Assembly (NCBI GenBank): GCA_900596015.1
Contig: UVIF01000024.1
Span: forward strand, 248,001 to 312,000
Direction of reading: 5' to 3'
DNA length: 64,000 nt
Origin: Pseudomonas viridiflava
GTDB lineage: Bacteria > Pseudomonadota > Gammaproteobacteria > Pseudomonadales > Pseudomonadaceae
Below the pieces are notes generated by a model. That model worked only from the letters and a program-made list of their open reading frames with translations. It was not told the origin of the DNA and searched no databases. This document shows positions 33,435-41,997 of this stretch, piece after piece. Position 1 is the first letter of the stretch. Each line of letters starts with the position of its first letter. Both the position numbers and the translations under genes were made by a program.

Positions 33435-34643
33435 ATGCAGCGGCTGTATCGAAAACGCATCATTCTGGGCGTCGGCGGCGGCATTGCCGCCTACAAGAGC
33501 GCCGAGCTGGTACGTAGGCTTCTGGAGCAGGGTGCCGAAGTACGCGTGGTGATGACCAAGGGCGGCAGCGAGTTCATCACGCCGCTGACGTTGCAGGCGC
33601 TTTCCGGCCACCCGGTGCACATGGACCTGCTCGACCCTGCGGCCGAAGCCGCCATGGGCCATATCGAGCTGGCCAAATGGGCCGACCTGGTGCTCATCGC
33701 CCCCGCCACTGCCGACCTGATGGCGCGCCTGGCGCAGGGCATGGCCAACGACCTGTTGACCACGCTGGTACTGGCCACCGACGCCACCGTGGCCATCGCC
33801 CCGGCCATGAACCAAGCCATGTGGCGCGATCCGGCCACTCAGGACAACCTGCACCTGCTGCGCAGCCGCGGCCTGAAAGTCTTCGGCCCGGCCGCCGGCA
33901 GCCAGGCCTGCGGCGACATCGGCCTGGGCCGCATGCTCGAAGCCACCGAGCTTGCGCTGTGCGCGGCCGAATGCTTCGAGCACCTGGCCTTGACCGGCAA
34001 GCACGTGCTGATCACTGCCGGCCCGACTCAGGAAAACATCGATCCGGTGCGCTATATCACCAACCACAGCTCCGGCAAGATGGGCTTTGCCCTGGCCGAA
34101 GCGGCCGTCGAGGCCGGCGCTCGCGTCACCTTGATCTGTGGCCCGGTGCACCTGCCCACGCCCGACCGCGTGACCCGCATCGACGTCGTCAGCGCCCGCG
34201 ACATGCTCGCCGCCTGCGAAGCCGGCATGCCCTGCGACGTGTTCATCGCATCCGCCGCCGTGGCCGACTACCGCCCCGAGGTGGTGGCCGCGCAGAAGCT
34301 CAAGAAAGACCCGGCCAGCGGTGACGGCCTGTTGCTGCAGATGGTGCGCAACCCGGACATCCTGGCGACCATCGCCGGTCGCGCCGACCGCCCATTCAGC
34401 GTCGGCTTCGCTGCCGAAACCGAACACCTGCTCGACTACGCCGCGCGCAAGCTCCAGGACAAGAACCTGGACTTGATCGTGGCCAACGACGTCGCCAACC
34501 CCAGCATCGGTTTCAACAGCGAAGAAAACGCCTGCAGCGTGATCGACCGCCAGTTGCAGACCACTGCTTTCGCCCAGACCAGCAAGGGCAAGATCGCCCG
34601 CCAGCTGGTTTCCTTCATCGCCAAGCGCCTCGATCAGGTTTAA
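33435..34643 (+). CDS. coaBC: Bifunctional phosphopantothenoylcysteine decarboxylase/synthetase CoaBC (Dfp)
   Basis: A 402-residue fusion. The CoaC flavoprotein half (1-185) has GGGIAAYKSAELVRRL and the active-site APAMNQAMW; the CoaB half (190-402) begins ITAGPTQENIDPVRYITNHS, with the CTP-binding SSGKMG and the NPDILATI and NDV-containing loops. It makes 4'-phosphopantetheine from phosphopantothenate and cysteine in CoA synthesis. ATG at 33435 starts just before the flavodoxin-like strand; the longer frame from 33366 has no conserved sequence. dut follows after eight bases, as in most gammaproteobacteria. Confidence 0.95.
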   Translation: MQRLYRKRIILGVGGGIAAYKSAELVRRLLEQGAEVRVVMTKGGSEFITPLTLQALSGHPVHMDLLDPAAEAAMGHIELAKWADLVLIAPATADLMARLAQGMANDLLTTLVLATDATVAIAPAMNQAMWRDPATQDNLHLLRSRGLKVFGPAAGSQACGDIGLGRMLEATELALCAAECFEHLALTGKHVLITAGPTQENIDPVRYITNHSSGKMGFALAEAAVEAGARVTLICGPVHLPTPDRVTRIDVVSARDMLAACEAGMPCDVFIASAAVADYRPEVVAAQKLKKDPASGDGLLLQMVRNPDILATIAGRADRPFSVGFAAETEHLLDYAARKLQDKNLDLIVANDVANPSIGFNSEENACSVIDRQLQTTAFAQTSKGKIARQLVSFIAKRLDQV

Positions 34644-34651
34644 CGACAACC

Positions 34652-35107
34652 ATGCACGCCCTTCAAGCCAAGATCCTCGACCCACGCCTGGGCCGGGACT
34701 TCCCGCTGCCCCACTACGCCACGCCCGGCTCCGCCGGCCTGGACCTGCGCGCCATGTTGCAGCAGGACACGCTGCTGGCACCTGGGCAAACCTTGCTGAT
34801 TCCTACCGGCCTGTCGATCTACATCGGCGATCCGGGCCTGGCGGCGCTGATCCTGCCGCGCTCCGGCCTGGGTCACAAGCACGGTATCGTGCTGGGCAAC
34901 CTGGTCGGCCTGATCGACTCCGATTACCAGGGCGAGCTGATGGTTTCGTGCTGGAACCGTGGCCACACCGAGTTCACCCTGACGGTGGGCGAGCGTATTG
35001 CCCAACTGGTATTGGTGCCGGTGGTGCAAGCCCATTTCGAGCTGGTCGACAGCTTCGACGAAAGCCAGCGCGGGACCGGCGGTTTCGGTCACTCCGGCAC
35101 CCAGTAG
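34652..35107 (+). CDS. dut: Deoxyuridine 5'-triphosphate nucleotidohydrolase
   Basis: A 151-residue trimeric dUTPase. All five family motifs are present: PGSAGLDLRA, PRSGLG, GLIDSDYQGEL (catalytic Asp), ERIAQLVLVP and RGTGGFGHSG. It hydrolyses dUTP to dUMP, keeping uracil out of DNA and feeding thymidylate synthesis. It lies eight bases after coaBC and 69 bases before algC, so all three could share a transcript. Confidence 0.97.
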   Translation: MHALQAKILDPRLGRDFPLPHYATPGSAGLDLRAMLQQDTLLAPGQTLLIPTGLSIYIGDPGLAALILPRSGLGHKHGIVLGNLVGLIDSDYQGELMVSCWNRGHTEFTLTVGERIAQLVLVPVVQAHFELVDSFDESQRGTGGFGHSGTQ

Positions 35108-35176
35108 ACGGCCATGCAGATCAGGCGGCGGTGGCGATACCATGCCGTTCCAGAGCGTTCAATGCGGAGATGACAG

Positions 35177-37690
35177 GTGAAAGGATTTCCTCGCAATGCC
35201 AAGACGGCCGAGCACGGCCAGGCTTCGAACGCACGGCCCAACGCCGGCAACCAGGCGTTGCTGCTCGCCATTGCCGGGGTGCTCGCCGCCCTGCTGCTGA
35301 TCTGGTTTCTGGTGGTCGCACCGCTGGCCGGCCGTGCCTTCCAGAACGCCGAGGCGAGCGCTGCCGCGCCTTTCACTGCGGGCCTGGACGCCGCGATCGC
35401 GCGTCAGGCCGGCCAGGCCGCCGCCCTGGCTCATTCACCTGCACTCATGGCCGCACTGGCCAGCCAGGACCCTGCGGGCATCGCCCAGGCTGCCAGTGCA
35501 GTGCCGTTGATCGACGGCCTGCAAGGTGTGCGCCTGAACCTGCCGGGACAGGCCAAGGTCGACCAGCAGGGCGCGGCCCCGATCAATTTTGCCGTACTGG
35601 ACATGCTCAGCCGCGCCGAACGCGGCGTTGCCACTGCGCCTGAAGCCTACAAGGTCAACGGACGCTGGTGGATCTACACCGTCGCGGCCGTCCAGCAAGG
35701 CCCGCAGTCACCGGTGCTGGGCACGCTGCTGCTGGGGTTCGACATGCAGCCATTGGTCAAGGCGCTGGCATTGCCCGACGCCGAGTTCGGCCAGTTGCGC
35801 CTGCAGCAAAGCGTACTGGGCAGCCCACCGCAGCTGCTCGTCGAGCAAGGCAGCAGCGCGTCTGCCACACGCTATCCGTATGCGACCTCCAACCCCAACT
35901 GGCGTCTGGAATTCAGCCCGGGGCCGTTGTTCCAACCGCCCTTCGCCTGGAGTTCGCTGGGCCTGATGATGCTGGCTGCGGCAATTGCCATTGGCTGCGC
36001 GGCGTTGGCAGTGCGTCTTGCCCAGCGCCAGCTGTATGCGCGCATCGAGGCCGATGCGCGGCAACTCGAGCAGTTGCTCGACGAGTTGTCCGGCGGCAAG
36101 GCGGTCAAGGCGTTCGGCCTCAGCCTGGCGCCGCTCAACGGCCTGGCACAGGGCCTGGCGCGGCTGTCGCTGCGTGAAGGCAGCGCGCAACCCGCCGACA
36201 GTACTGCCGCTGCGCCAGCACCTGCCGCGGACAATTGGACCAATCCGATCTTTCAGGACACCGACATGCTCGACCTCGACGCGGCAGACCCTGTCGCCGA
36301 CCCGAGCACCCTGCCACCGGCACTGCCCCACGGGATCTTTCGCGCCTATGACATCCGCGGCATCGTCGGCAGTACCCTGAATGCCGACACGGCCTACTGG
36401 GTCGGCCGCGCCGTCGGTGCGCAAAGCCTGGCCATGGGCGAGGCCAACGTCAATGTCGGCCGGGACGGACGTCTGTCCGGGCCGGAGCTGGTGCAGCCGC
36501 TGATCCAAGGTCTGGTCGACGCCGGCTGCCATGTCAGCGACGTGGGCCTGGTGCCGACACCGGCGCTGTACTATGCCAACCACGTGCTGAGCGGTCGTTC
36601 CGGGGTGATGCTCACCGGCAGCCACAACCCGCCCGACTACAATGGCTTCAAGGTGGTGATCGCCGGCGACACGCTGGCCAACGAACAGATCCTGGCCTTG
36701 CACCAGCGCCTGCTGCACAACGACCTGAGCCACGGCCAGGGCAGTGTCGAACGGGTGGACATCCTGCCACGTTATGTCGCGCAGATCCGCGATGACATCG
36801 TGCTCACCCGCCGGCTCAAGGTGGTGGTCGATTGCGGCAACGGTGCCGGCGCGGTAGTGGCCCCGGAACTGATCCAGGCCTTGGGTTGCGAGGTCATCCC
36901 GTTATTCTGCGAGGTCGACGGGCATTTTCCCAATCACCATCCCGACCCGAGCAAGGCCGCCAACCTGCAGGCGTTGATTGCCCAGGTCGACGAAAGCGGC
37001 GCCGACCTGGGCCTGGCCTTCGATGGCGACGCCGACCGTGTAGGCGTGGTGACCAACACCGGTCGCATCATCCATCCCGATCGCCTGCTGATGCTGTTCG
37101 CGCGCGATGTGCTGTCGCGCAATCCCGGTGCCGACGTGATCTACGACGTCAAATGCACGCGCCGCCTGGGCCCGCTGATCAAGGAGCACGGCGGGCGTCC
37201 GGTGATGTGGAAGACGGGGCATTCCCTGATCAAGAAAGAGATGAAGCGCACCGGCGCGCTGGTGGCCGGGGAAATGAGCGGGCACATCTTTTTCAAGGAA
37301 CGCTGGTTCGGCTTCGACGACGGCATCTACAGTGCCGCGCGGCTGCTGGAAATTCTCAGCCGGGAAAACCTCAGCGCCGAAGAGGTCTTCGCTGCATTCG
37401 CCGACGACGTGTCCACACCCGAACTGAATATCCCGGTGACCGAAGACAGCAAATTCAGCATCATCGACGCCTTGCACCAAAGCGCCCAATGGGGCGACGC
37501 GCAGCTCACCACCATTGATGGCGTGCGCGTGGACTACCCTAAAGGCTGGGGGCTGGTTCGTGCCTCCAACACCACACCGGTGCTGGTGACGCGCTTCGAA
37601 GCCGAAGACGCCGAGGAACTCGAACGAATCCAGGGCGTCTTCCGTACCCAGCTGTTGAAAGTCGCACCTGACCTGCACCTACCGTTCTGA
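35177..37690 (+). CDS. algC: Phosphomannomutase/phosphoglucomutase AlgC, long form with membrane-anchored sensor-like N-terminus
   Basis: This 837-residue protein is a two-part AlgC. Residues 385-837 are the enzyme: catalytic Ser482 in TGSHNPP, metal loop DGDADR (616-621) and sugar loop GEMSGH (698-703). It interconverts mannose- and glucose-6-phosphate with their 1-phosphates for alginate, LPS and rhamnolipid precursors. Residues 1-384 are extra: TM1 (about 27-50), a periplasmic domain of some 200 residues, TM2 (257-279), a helical stretch and a Pro/Ala linker, resembling a sensor front end. The GTG at 35177 has GGAGA seven bases upstream, so the long form is probably translated; an internal start near 36.3 kb would give the classical 450-residue enzyme. 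argB follows 24 bases downstream. Confidence 0.93.
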   Translation: MKGFPRNAKTAEHGQASNARPNAGNQALLLAIAGVLAALLLIWFLVVAPLAGRAFQNAEASAAAPFTAGLDAAIARQAGQAAALAHSPALMAALASQDPAGIAQAASAVPLIDGLQGVRLNLPGQAKVDQQGAAPINFAVLDMLSRAERGVATAPEAYKVNGRWWIYTVAAVQQGPQSPVLGTLLLGFDMQPLVKALALPDAEFGQLRLQQSVLGSPPQLLVEQGSSASATRYPYATSNPNWRLEFSPGPLFQPPFAWSSLGLMMLAAAIAIGCAALAVRLAQRQLYARIEADARQLEQLLDELSGGKAVKAFGLSLAPLNGLAQGLARLSLREGSAQPADSTAAAPAPAADNWTNPIFQDTDMLDLDAADPVADPSTLPPALPHGIFRAYDIRGIVGSTLNADTAYWVGRAVGAQSLAMGEANVNVGRDGRLSGPELVQPLIQGLVDAGCHVSDVGLVPTPALYYANHVLSGRSGVMLTGSHNPPDYNGFKVVIAGDTLANEQILALHQRLLHNDLSHGQGSVERVDILPRYVAQIRDDIVLTRRLKVVVDCGNGAGAVVAPELIQALGCEVIPLFCEVDGHFPNHHPDPSKAANLQALIAQVDESGADLGLAFDGDADRVGVVTNTGRIIHPDRLLMLFARDVLSRNPGADVIYDVKCTRRLGPLIKEHGGRPVMWKTGHSLIKKEMKRTGALVAGEMSGHIFFKERWFGFDDGIYSAARLLEILSRENLSAEEVFAAFADDVSTPELNIPVTEDSKFSIIDALHQSAQWGDAQLTTIDGVRVDYPKGWGLVRASNTTPVLVTRFEAEDAEELERIQGVFRTQLLKVAPDLHLPF

Positions 37691-37714
37691 TCACTTGTTT
37701 CACTGGAGCCCCGC

Positions 37715-38620
37715 ATGACCCTCGAACGTGATGCCGCCACCAACGTCGCCAAGGTATTGTCCGAAGCGCTGCCCTATATCCGCCGCTTCGTCGGCAAGAC
37801 GCTGGTGATCAAGTACGGCGGCAACGCGATGGAGAGCGAAGAGCTCAAGACCGGTTTCGCCCGTGACATCGTGCTGATGAAGGCTGTCGGCATCAACCCG
37901 GTGGTGGTGCACGGCGGCGGACCGCAAATCGGCGACCTGCTCAAGCGCCTGTCCATCGAGAGCCATTTCGTCGATGGCATGCGCGTCACCGATGCGCAGA
38001 CCATGGACGTGGTGGAGATGGTGCTGGGTGGCCAGGTCAACAAGGACATCGTCAACCTGATCAACCGCCACGGGGGCAGCGCCATCGGCCTGACCGGCAA
38101 GGACGCCGAACTGATCCGCGCGCGCAAGCTCACGGTGACTCGCCAGACGCCTGAAATGACCAAGCCGGAAATCATCGACATCGGCCACGTTGGGGAAGTC
38201 ACCGGGGTCAATACCGATCTGCTGAACATGCTGGTGAACGGCGATTTCATTCCGGTGATCGCGCCCATCGGGGTCGGCCCGGACGGTGAGTCCTACAACA
38301 TCAACGCCGATCTGGTAGCGGGCAAGGTGGCCGAGGCGCTCAAGGCCGAAAAGCTGATGCTGCTGACCAACATCGCCGGCTTGATGGACAAGGAAGGCAA
38401 CGTGCTGACCGGCCTGACCACCGAGCAGGTGGCCGGCCTGATCGCTGATGGCACCATCTACGGCGGCATGCTGCCCAAGATCCGCTGCGCACTGGAAGCA
38501 GTCCAGGGCGGCGTGACCACCTCGCACATCATCGACGGCCGCGTCCCCAACGCCGTGTTGCTGGAGATCTTTACCGACAGCGGCGTTGGCACCCTGATCA
38601 GCAACAAGAAGATCGGCTGA
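37715..38620 (+). CDS. argB: Acetylglutamate kinase
   Basis: A 301-residue amino-acid kinase. Signatures: VIKYGGNAM (phosphate contact Lys and Gly-Gly), VVHGGGPQIGDLLKR and the nucleotide-binding NINADLVAGKVAEAL. The N-terminal extension ahead of the kinase fold (about 25 residues) is that of the arginine-sensitive hexameric NAGK of pseudomonads. It phosphorylates N-acetylglutamate in arginine synthesis. It follows algC closely. Confidence 0.97.
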   Translation: MTLERDAATNVAKVLSEALPYIRRFVGKTLVIKYGGNAMESEELKTGFARDIVLMKAVGINPVVVHGGGPQIGDLLKRLSIESHFVDGMRVTDAQTMDVVEMVLGGQVNKDIVNLINRHGGSAIGLTGKDAELIRARKLTVTRQTPEMTKPEIIDIGHVGEVTGVNTDLLNMLVNGDFIPVIAPIGVGPDGESYNINADLVAGKVAEALKAEKLMLLTNIAGLMDKEGNVLTGLTTEQVAGLIADGTIYGGMLPKIRCALEAVQGGVTTSHIIDGRVPNAVLLEIFTDSGVGTLISNKKIG

Positions 38621-38678
38621 CCCGAGCACGGTGCGCCAGACGCACCGCAGCAAGCCGTGTCACCGGTAAATGCACCCC

Positions 38679-38767
38679 TGTAGCAGCGGCGCGAGCCGCG
38701 TCGGCGGTGAATGCGGTGGACCAGGCAGAACGCGGTGAGGCCCGACGCGGCTTGCGCCGCTGCTACA
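38679..38767. repeat. Inverted pair of REP elements overlapping the end of the DUF4124 gene
   Basis: The unit at 38679-38706 (TGTAGCAGCGGCGCGAGCCG) is matched in reverse at 38741-38767 (CGGCTTGCGCCGCTGCTACA). The pair lies between the convergent ends of argB and the DUF4124 gene, and the TAG stop of the latter is the CTA inside the right-hand unit. Confidence 0.88.
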
Positions 38768-39362
38768 GAGGCGTTTCGAGAAGCTTGACCAATTTCGCTC
38801 GCTGCTGCGCGAAGTTGGCGTCGGCTTCGCTGCGCGATTGCTGCAGCTTGTCGATGCGGGCTTGCAGCTCGGTAACTTGAGCCTGCACATCACGCAGCTG
38901 GTCGAGCATCGACGTCGATACCTCCTGACCCGCGCGCTCCTGGGTGGCGGCCTGCCCCTGCAATGTCGCCTGCTGGCCCTGCAAAGTCTGCACGTTCGCC
39001 GTGGCCACGGCAATCAGCGCATCGATTTCCGCCCGGCGACGGGCACAGGCCTTGTCCAGCTCTTCTACCGATGGATAGCGCTCGAGCAGCTGCGCATCGG
39101 CCTGCGCCTGCACATCGGCCTGCTGCTTGAGGCGCAGTTCCTCGGCCGTGGGTGCAGGTGGCACTGTCTGCACCACCCGACCGGTCTGGTTGAGCACCTG
39201 ATAACCCTTGCCTACGTACTCCGGAGGTACGCCCTGGCGATCCAGCACGGTCACGCCGCGGCTATCGACGTAGCGATAGAGCAGCATGCCCGGCACCTCG
39301 GCCGCCGTTGCCGGCAACACTGGCAGCAGGCTGATCGCGGCAACCGCCAGGCGCAGACGCAC
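38763..39362 (-). CDS. Exported DUF4124 protein with a coiled-coil C-terminus
   Basis: A 199-residue secreted or periplasmic protein. A signal peptide (VRLRLAVAAISLLPVLPATA) is followed by a short DUF4124 domain (YRYVDSRGVTVLDRQGVP, about 28-50), then from about residue 75 a Gln/Ala/Glu-rich helical stretch with long heptad patterns to the end. The function is unknown. The GTG at 39362 is four bases after the pyrE stop, so it is translated as the second gene of a pyrE operon. Its stop codon is supplied by a REP element, which suggests the original C-terminus was altered by REP insertion. A longer frame into pyrE is rejected. Confidence 0.75.
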   Translation of the reverse strand: MRLRLAVAAISLLPVLPATAAEVPGMLLYRYVDSRGVTVLDRQGVPPEYVGKGYQVLNQTGRVVQTVPPAPTAEELRLKQQADVQAQADAQLLERYPSVEELDKACARRRAEIDALIAVATANVQTLQGQQATLQGQAATQERAGQEVSTSMLDQLRDVQAQVTELQARIDKLQQSRSEADANFAQQRAKLVKLLETPL

Positions 39363-39366
39363 GTGC

Positions 39367-40008
39367 TCAGATACCGTATTGCGCACGGTAGGCTTCGACC
39401 GCCGGCAGATGCTGCTTGAGCTGCGCATCGTCGGCGAGAAATTCCAGCACCTGGTTCAGCGAAACGATGCTGACCACCGGCACGGCGAAGTCACGCTCCA
39501 CCTCCTGGATGGCCGACAGCTCGCCGTTGCCACGCTCCTGCCGATTCAAGGCGATCATGACCCCAGCGGCAGTGGCACCCTGCTGATGGATGATCTGCAT
39601 CACTTCGCGGATGGCCGTACCGGCGGTGATCACGTCGTCGATGATCAGCACGTTGCCTGCCAGCGGCGAACCGACCAGGCTGCCACCTTCGCCGTGCGCC
39701 TTGGCTTCCTTGCGATTGAAGCACCAAGGCACGTCCAACTGGTGCCGTTCGGCCAGTTGCACGGAAGTGGCGGCCGCCAGGGGAATACCCTTGTAGGCGG
39801 GCCCGAACAACACGTCGAAGGCGATGCCGCTGTCAACGATGGCTGCGGCATAATAGCGCGCCAGTTCGGCCAATGCGGCGCCGGTATTGAACAGGCCGGC
39901 ATTGAAGAAATAAGGACTGGTACGCCCTGATTTCAGGGTGAATTCGCCGAAACGCAGAACGCCTCGATCAATGGCAAAACGAATGAAGTCGCGCTGATAG
40001 GCCTGCAT
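39367..40008 (-). CDS. pyrE: Orotate phosphoribosyltransferase
   Basis: A 213-residue type I phosphoribosyltransferase with the OPRT signature: N-terminal FGEFTLKSGRTSPYFFNAG, the catalytic flexible loop FNRKEAKAHGEGG and PRPP motif VLIIDDVITAGTA. It converts orotate to OMP in pyrimidine synthesis. ATG at 40008 gives the normal family length. It is divergent from crc over a short 82-base gap, the conserved arrangement in Pseudomonas. Confidence 0.97.
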   Translation of the reverse strand: MQAYQRDFIRFAIDRGVLRFGEFTLKSGRTSPYFFNAGLFNTGAALAELARYYAAAIVDSGIAFDVLFGPAYKGIPLAAATSVQLAERHQLDVPWCFNRKEAKAHGEGGSLVGSPLAGNVLIIDDVITAGTAIREVMQIIHQQGATAAGVMIALNRQERGNGELSAIQEVERDFAVPVVSIVSLNQVLEFLADDAQLKQHLPAVEAYRAQYGI

Positions 40009-40090
40009 CGAAAAAGTCTCGGATACCACGGATTTAGCTAATTAGGTAGAGCTCGGGTATCATACACGCACAAGATTTTTGGGGCCATGT

Positions 40091-40870
40091 ATGCGGATCA
40101 TCAGTGTGAACGTCAATGGTATTCAGGCGGCAGTCGAGCGCGGGTTGCTCAGTTGGCTGCAGGCCCAGAATGCCGACGTCATCTGCTTGCAGGACACCCG
40201 TGCTTCCGCCTTTGAACTGGACGACGCCGCCTTCCAACTGGACGGCTACTTCCTTTATGCATGCGATGCCGAAGTGCCCGCCCAAGGCGGCGTGGCGCTG
40301 TACTCGCGGTTGCAACCCAAGGCGGTCATCAGTGGGCTGGGCTTCGAGACAGCCGACCGCTACGGGCGTTATCTACAGGCAGATTTCGACAAGCTCAGTA
40401 TTGCCACCCTGCTGTTGCCCTCGGGCATGAACGGCGATGAAGACTTGAACCAGAAGTTCAAGCTCATGGACGACTTCGGCAAGTACCTGGACAAGCAACG
40501 GCGCAAGCGTCGCGAATACATCTACTGTGGCTCGCTGTATGTAGCGCAACAGAAACTCGACATCAAGAACTGGCGCGACAGCCAGCAGTCGCCGGGTTTC
40601 CTGGCACCCGAGCGTGCCTGGATGGACGAAATCGTCGGCAACATGGGTTACGTCGACGCATTGCGCGAAGTCAGCCGCGAAGGCGACCAGTACAGCTGGT
40701 GGCCCGACAACGAACAGGCCGAGATGCTCAACCTGGGCTGGCGCTTCGACTACCAGCTGCTGACACCCGGCCTGCGCCGTTTCGTGCGCAGCGCGCGCCT
40801 GCCGCGTCAGCCGCGTTTTTCCCAGCATGCGCCGCTGATCGTGGACTACGACTGGACCCTGACGATCTGA
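40091..40870 (+). CDS. crc: Catabolite repression control protein Crc
   Basis: A 259-residue protein of the exonuclease III/AP endonuclease fold (MRIISVNVNGIQAAVERGLL at the start), with the length and sequence of Pseudomonas Crc. Crc has no nuclease activity; it forms a translation-repressing complex with Hfq on A-rich target mRNAs and is titrated by the CrcZ-type RNAs. The ATG at 40091 starts the conserved sequence. It is divergent from pyrE and is followed by a strong terminator. It probably influences several catabolic genes in this window post-transcriptionally, though I have not located sites. Confidence 0.96.
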   Translation: MRIISVNVNGIQAAVERGLLSWLQAQNADVICLQDTRASAFELDDAAFQLDGYFLYACDAEVPAQGGVALYSRLQPKAVISGLGFETADRYGRYLQADFDKLSIATLLLPSGMNGDEDLNQKFKLMDDFGKYLDKQRRKRREYIYCGSLYVAQQKLDIKNWRDSQQSPGFLAPERAWMDEIVGNMGYVDALREVSREGDQYSWWPDNEQAEMLNLGWRFDYQLLTPGLRRFVRSARLPRQPRFSQHAPLIVDYDWTLTI

Positions 40871-40881
40871 TCGTCAGGTAC

Positions 40882-40913
40882 AAAAAAGCCGACCCCTCGA
40901 GGTCGGCTTTTTT
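40882..40913. terminator. Rho-independent terminator of crc (bidirectional)
   Basis: AAAAAAGCCGACC pairs perfectly with GGTCGGCTTTTTT around the loop CCTCGA, eleven bases after the crc stop. It could also serve rph on the other strand if transcripts read that far. Confidence 0.92.
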
Positions 40914-40940
40914 GTTTGCTTCTTGCACAGCTTGAAACAC

Positions 40941-40977
40941 TGTGGGAGCGGGGCGGGCGGCGAGCCCCGCTCCCACA
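40941..40977. repeat. REP-derived perfect hairpin between crc and rph
   Basis: TGTGGGAGCGGGGC pairs exactly with GCCCCGCTCCCACA (14 base pairs) around a nine-base loop. The outer part matches the 'tgtgggagcggg' REP class, but the loop region differs from the other copies. It lies between the convergent crc and rph genes. Confidence 0.85.
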
Positions 40978-41025
40978 GAAAGCTCGCCCCTGGAGAGAGC
41001 CTGCCCCCCCCCACAGAGGCTTGCA

Positions 41026-41748
41026 TCACTCGCCCAGGGCGACTTTCTGCAGGGCGAAGATTTCTTCCATGCCGTGCTGAGCCAGCGCCAGCATGGCGTT
41101 CAGCTCGGCGGGCTGGAACGGCGCGCCTTCGGCGGTGCCCTGCACTTCGATGAAGCCACCGGTGCTGGTCATCACCACGTTGAGATCGGTCTCGGCTGCG
41201 GAGTCTTCCAGGTAGTCCAGGTCCAGGACCGGCTCGCCCTGATACATGCCTACCGATACTGCCGCGATCATCTGCTTGAGCGGATCGCCGCCTTTCAGGC
41301 CGCCGCGCTTCTTGACCATTTTCAAGGCATCGACCAACGCCACCATGGCACCGGTGATGGACGCGGTACGGGTACCGCCATCAGCCTGGATCACATCGCA
41401 ATCGACGTAGAGGGTGATGTCGCCCAGCTTGCTCATGTCGAGCGCTGCGCGCAGCGAACGGCCGATCAGGCGTTGGATTTCCAGGGTGCGACCGCCTTGC
41501 TTGCCACGGCTGGCCTCACGTTGGTTACGGTCGCCGGTGGCGCGTGGCAGCATGCCGTATTCGGCCGTCAGCCAACCTTGGCCCTGGCCTTTGAGGAAGC
41601 GTGGAACGCCGTTTTCGACGCTGACGGTGCAGATCACCTTGGTGTCGCCGAACTCTACCAGCACAGACCCTTCGGCGTGCTTGGTGTAGTTGCGAGTGAT
41701 GCGGATCGAGCGGAGCTGATCGGCGGCGCGACCACTTGGACGTTTCAT
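41026..41748 (-). CDS. rph: Ribonuclease PH
   Basis: A 240-residue phosphorolytic 3'-5' exoribonuclease with the family signature GDTKVICTVSVENGVPRFLK, the catalytic DCDVIQADGGTRTASITGA and KRGGLKGGDPLKQ. It trims tRNA 3' ends using phosphate. ATG at 41748 has AGGTA at good spacing and matches the normal N-terminus MKRPSGR. It is divergent from yicC, as in many proteobacteria. Confidence 0.97.
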   Translation of the reverse strand: MKRPSGRAADQLRSIRITRNYTKHAEGSVLVEFGDTKVICTVSVENGVPRFLKGQGQGWLTAEYGMLPRATGDRNQREASRGKQGGRTLEIQRLIGRSLRAALDMSKLGDITLYVDCDVIQADGGTRTASITGAMVALVDALKMVKKRGGLKGGDPLKQMIAAVSVGMYQGEPVLDLDYLEDSAAETDLNVVMTSTGGFIEVQGTAEGAPFQPAELNAMLALAQHGMEEIFALQKVALGE

Positions 41749-41840
41749 CGGGATACCTGTACTGGACTCAAATCTGACGGGCATTATAGGGCGTCCGACC
41801 ACGAATTGCCCGCGCAGGCTCGGAGCGGGACATCGCAGAT

Positions 41841-41887
41841 GGCCTCTGCGCGGGCACAGGGCTCGCCGCCCGCCCCGCTGCCACAGT
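41841..41887. repeat. Degenerate REP-like element between rph and yicC
   Basis: GCGGGCACAGGGCTCGCCGC followed by CCGCCCCGCTGCCACAGTG is a decayed relative of the hairpin found 900 bases away at 40941. It lies in the gap between divergent genes, an uncommon place for REP elements. Confidence 0.55.
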
Positions 41888-41997
41888 GTGTGCAATGCCA
41901 TGCGGGGATGGACAAGGCAGCATTGGGAGCCAGCGCCAGGTTGCGCTACAATCCTGCGCCTCGATTCATCCTCCACCGCCTGCGAGGTTTCTCCCCC

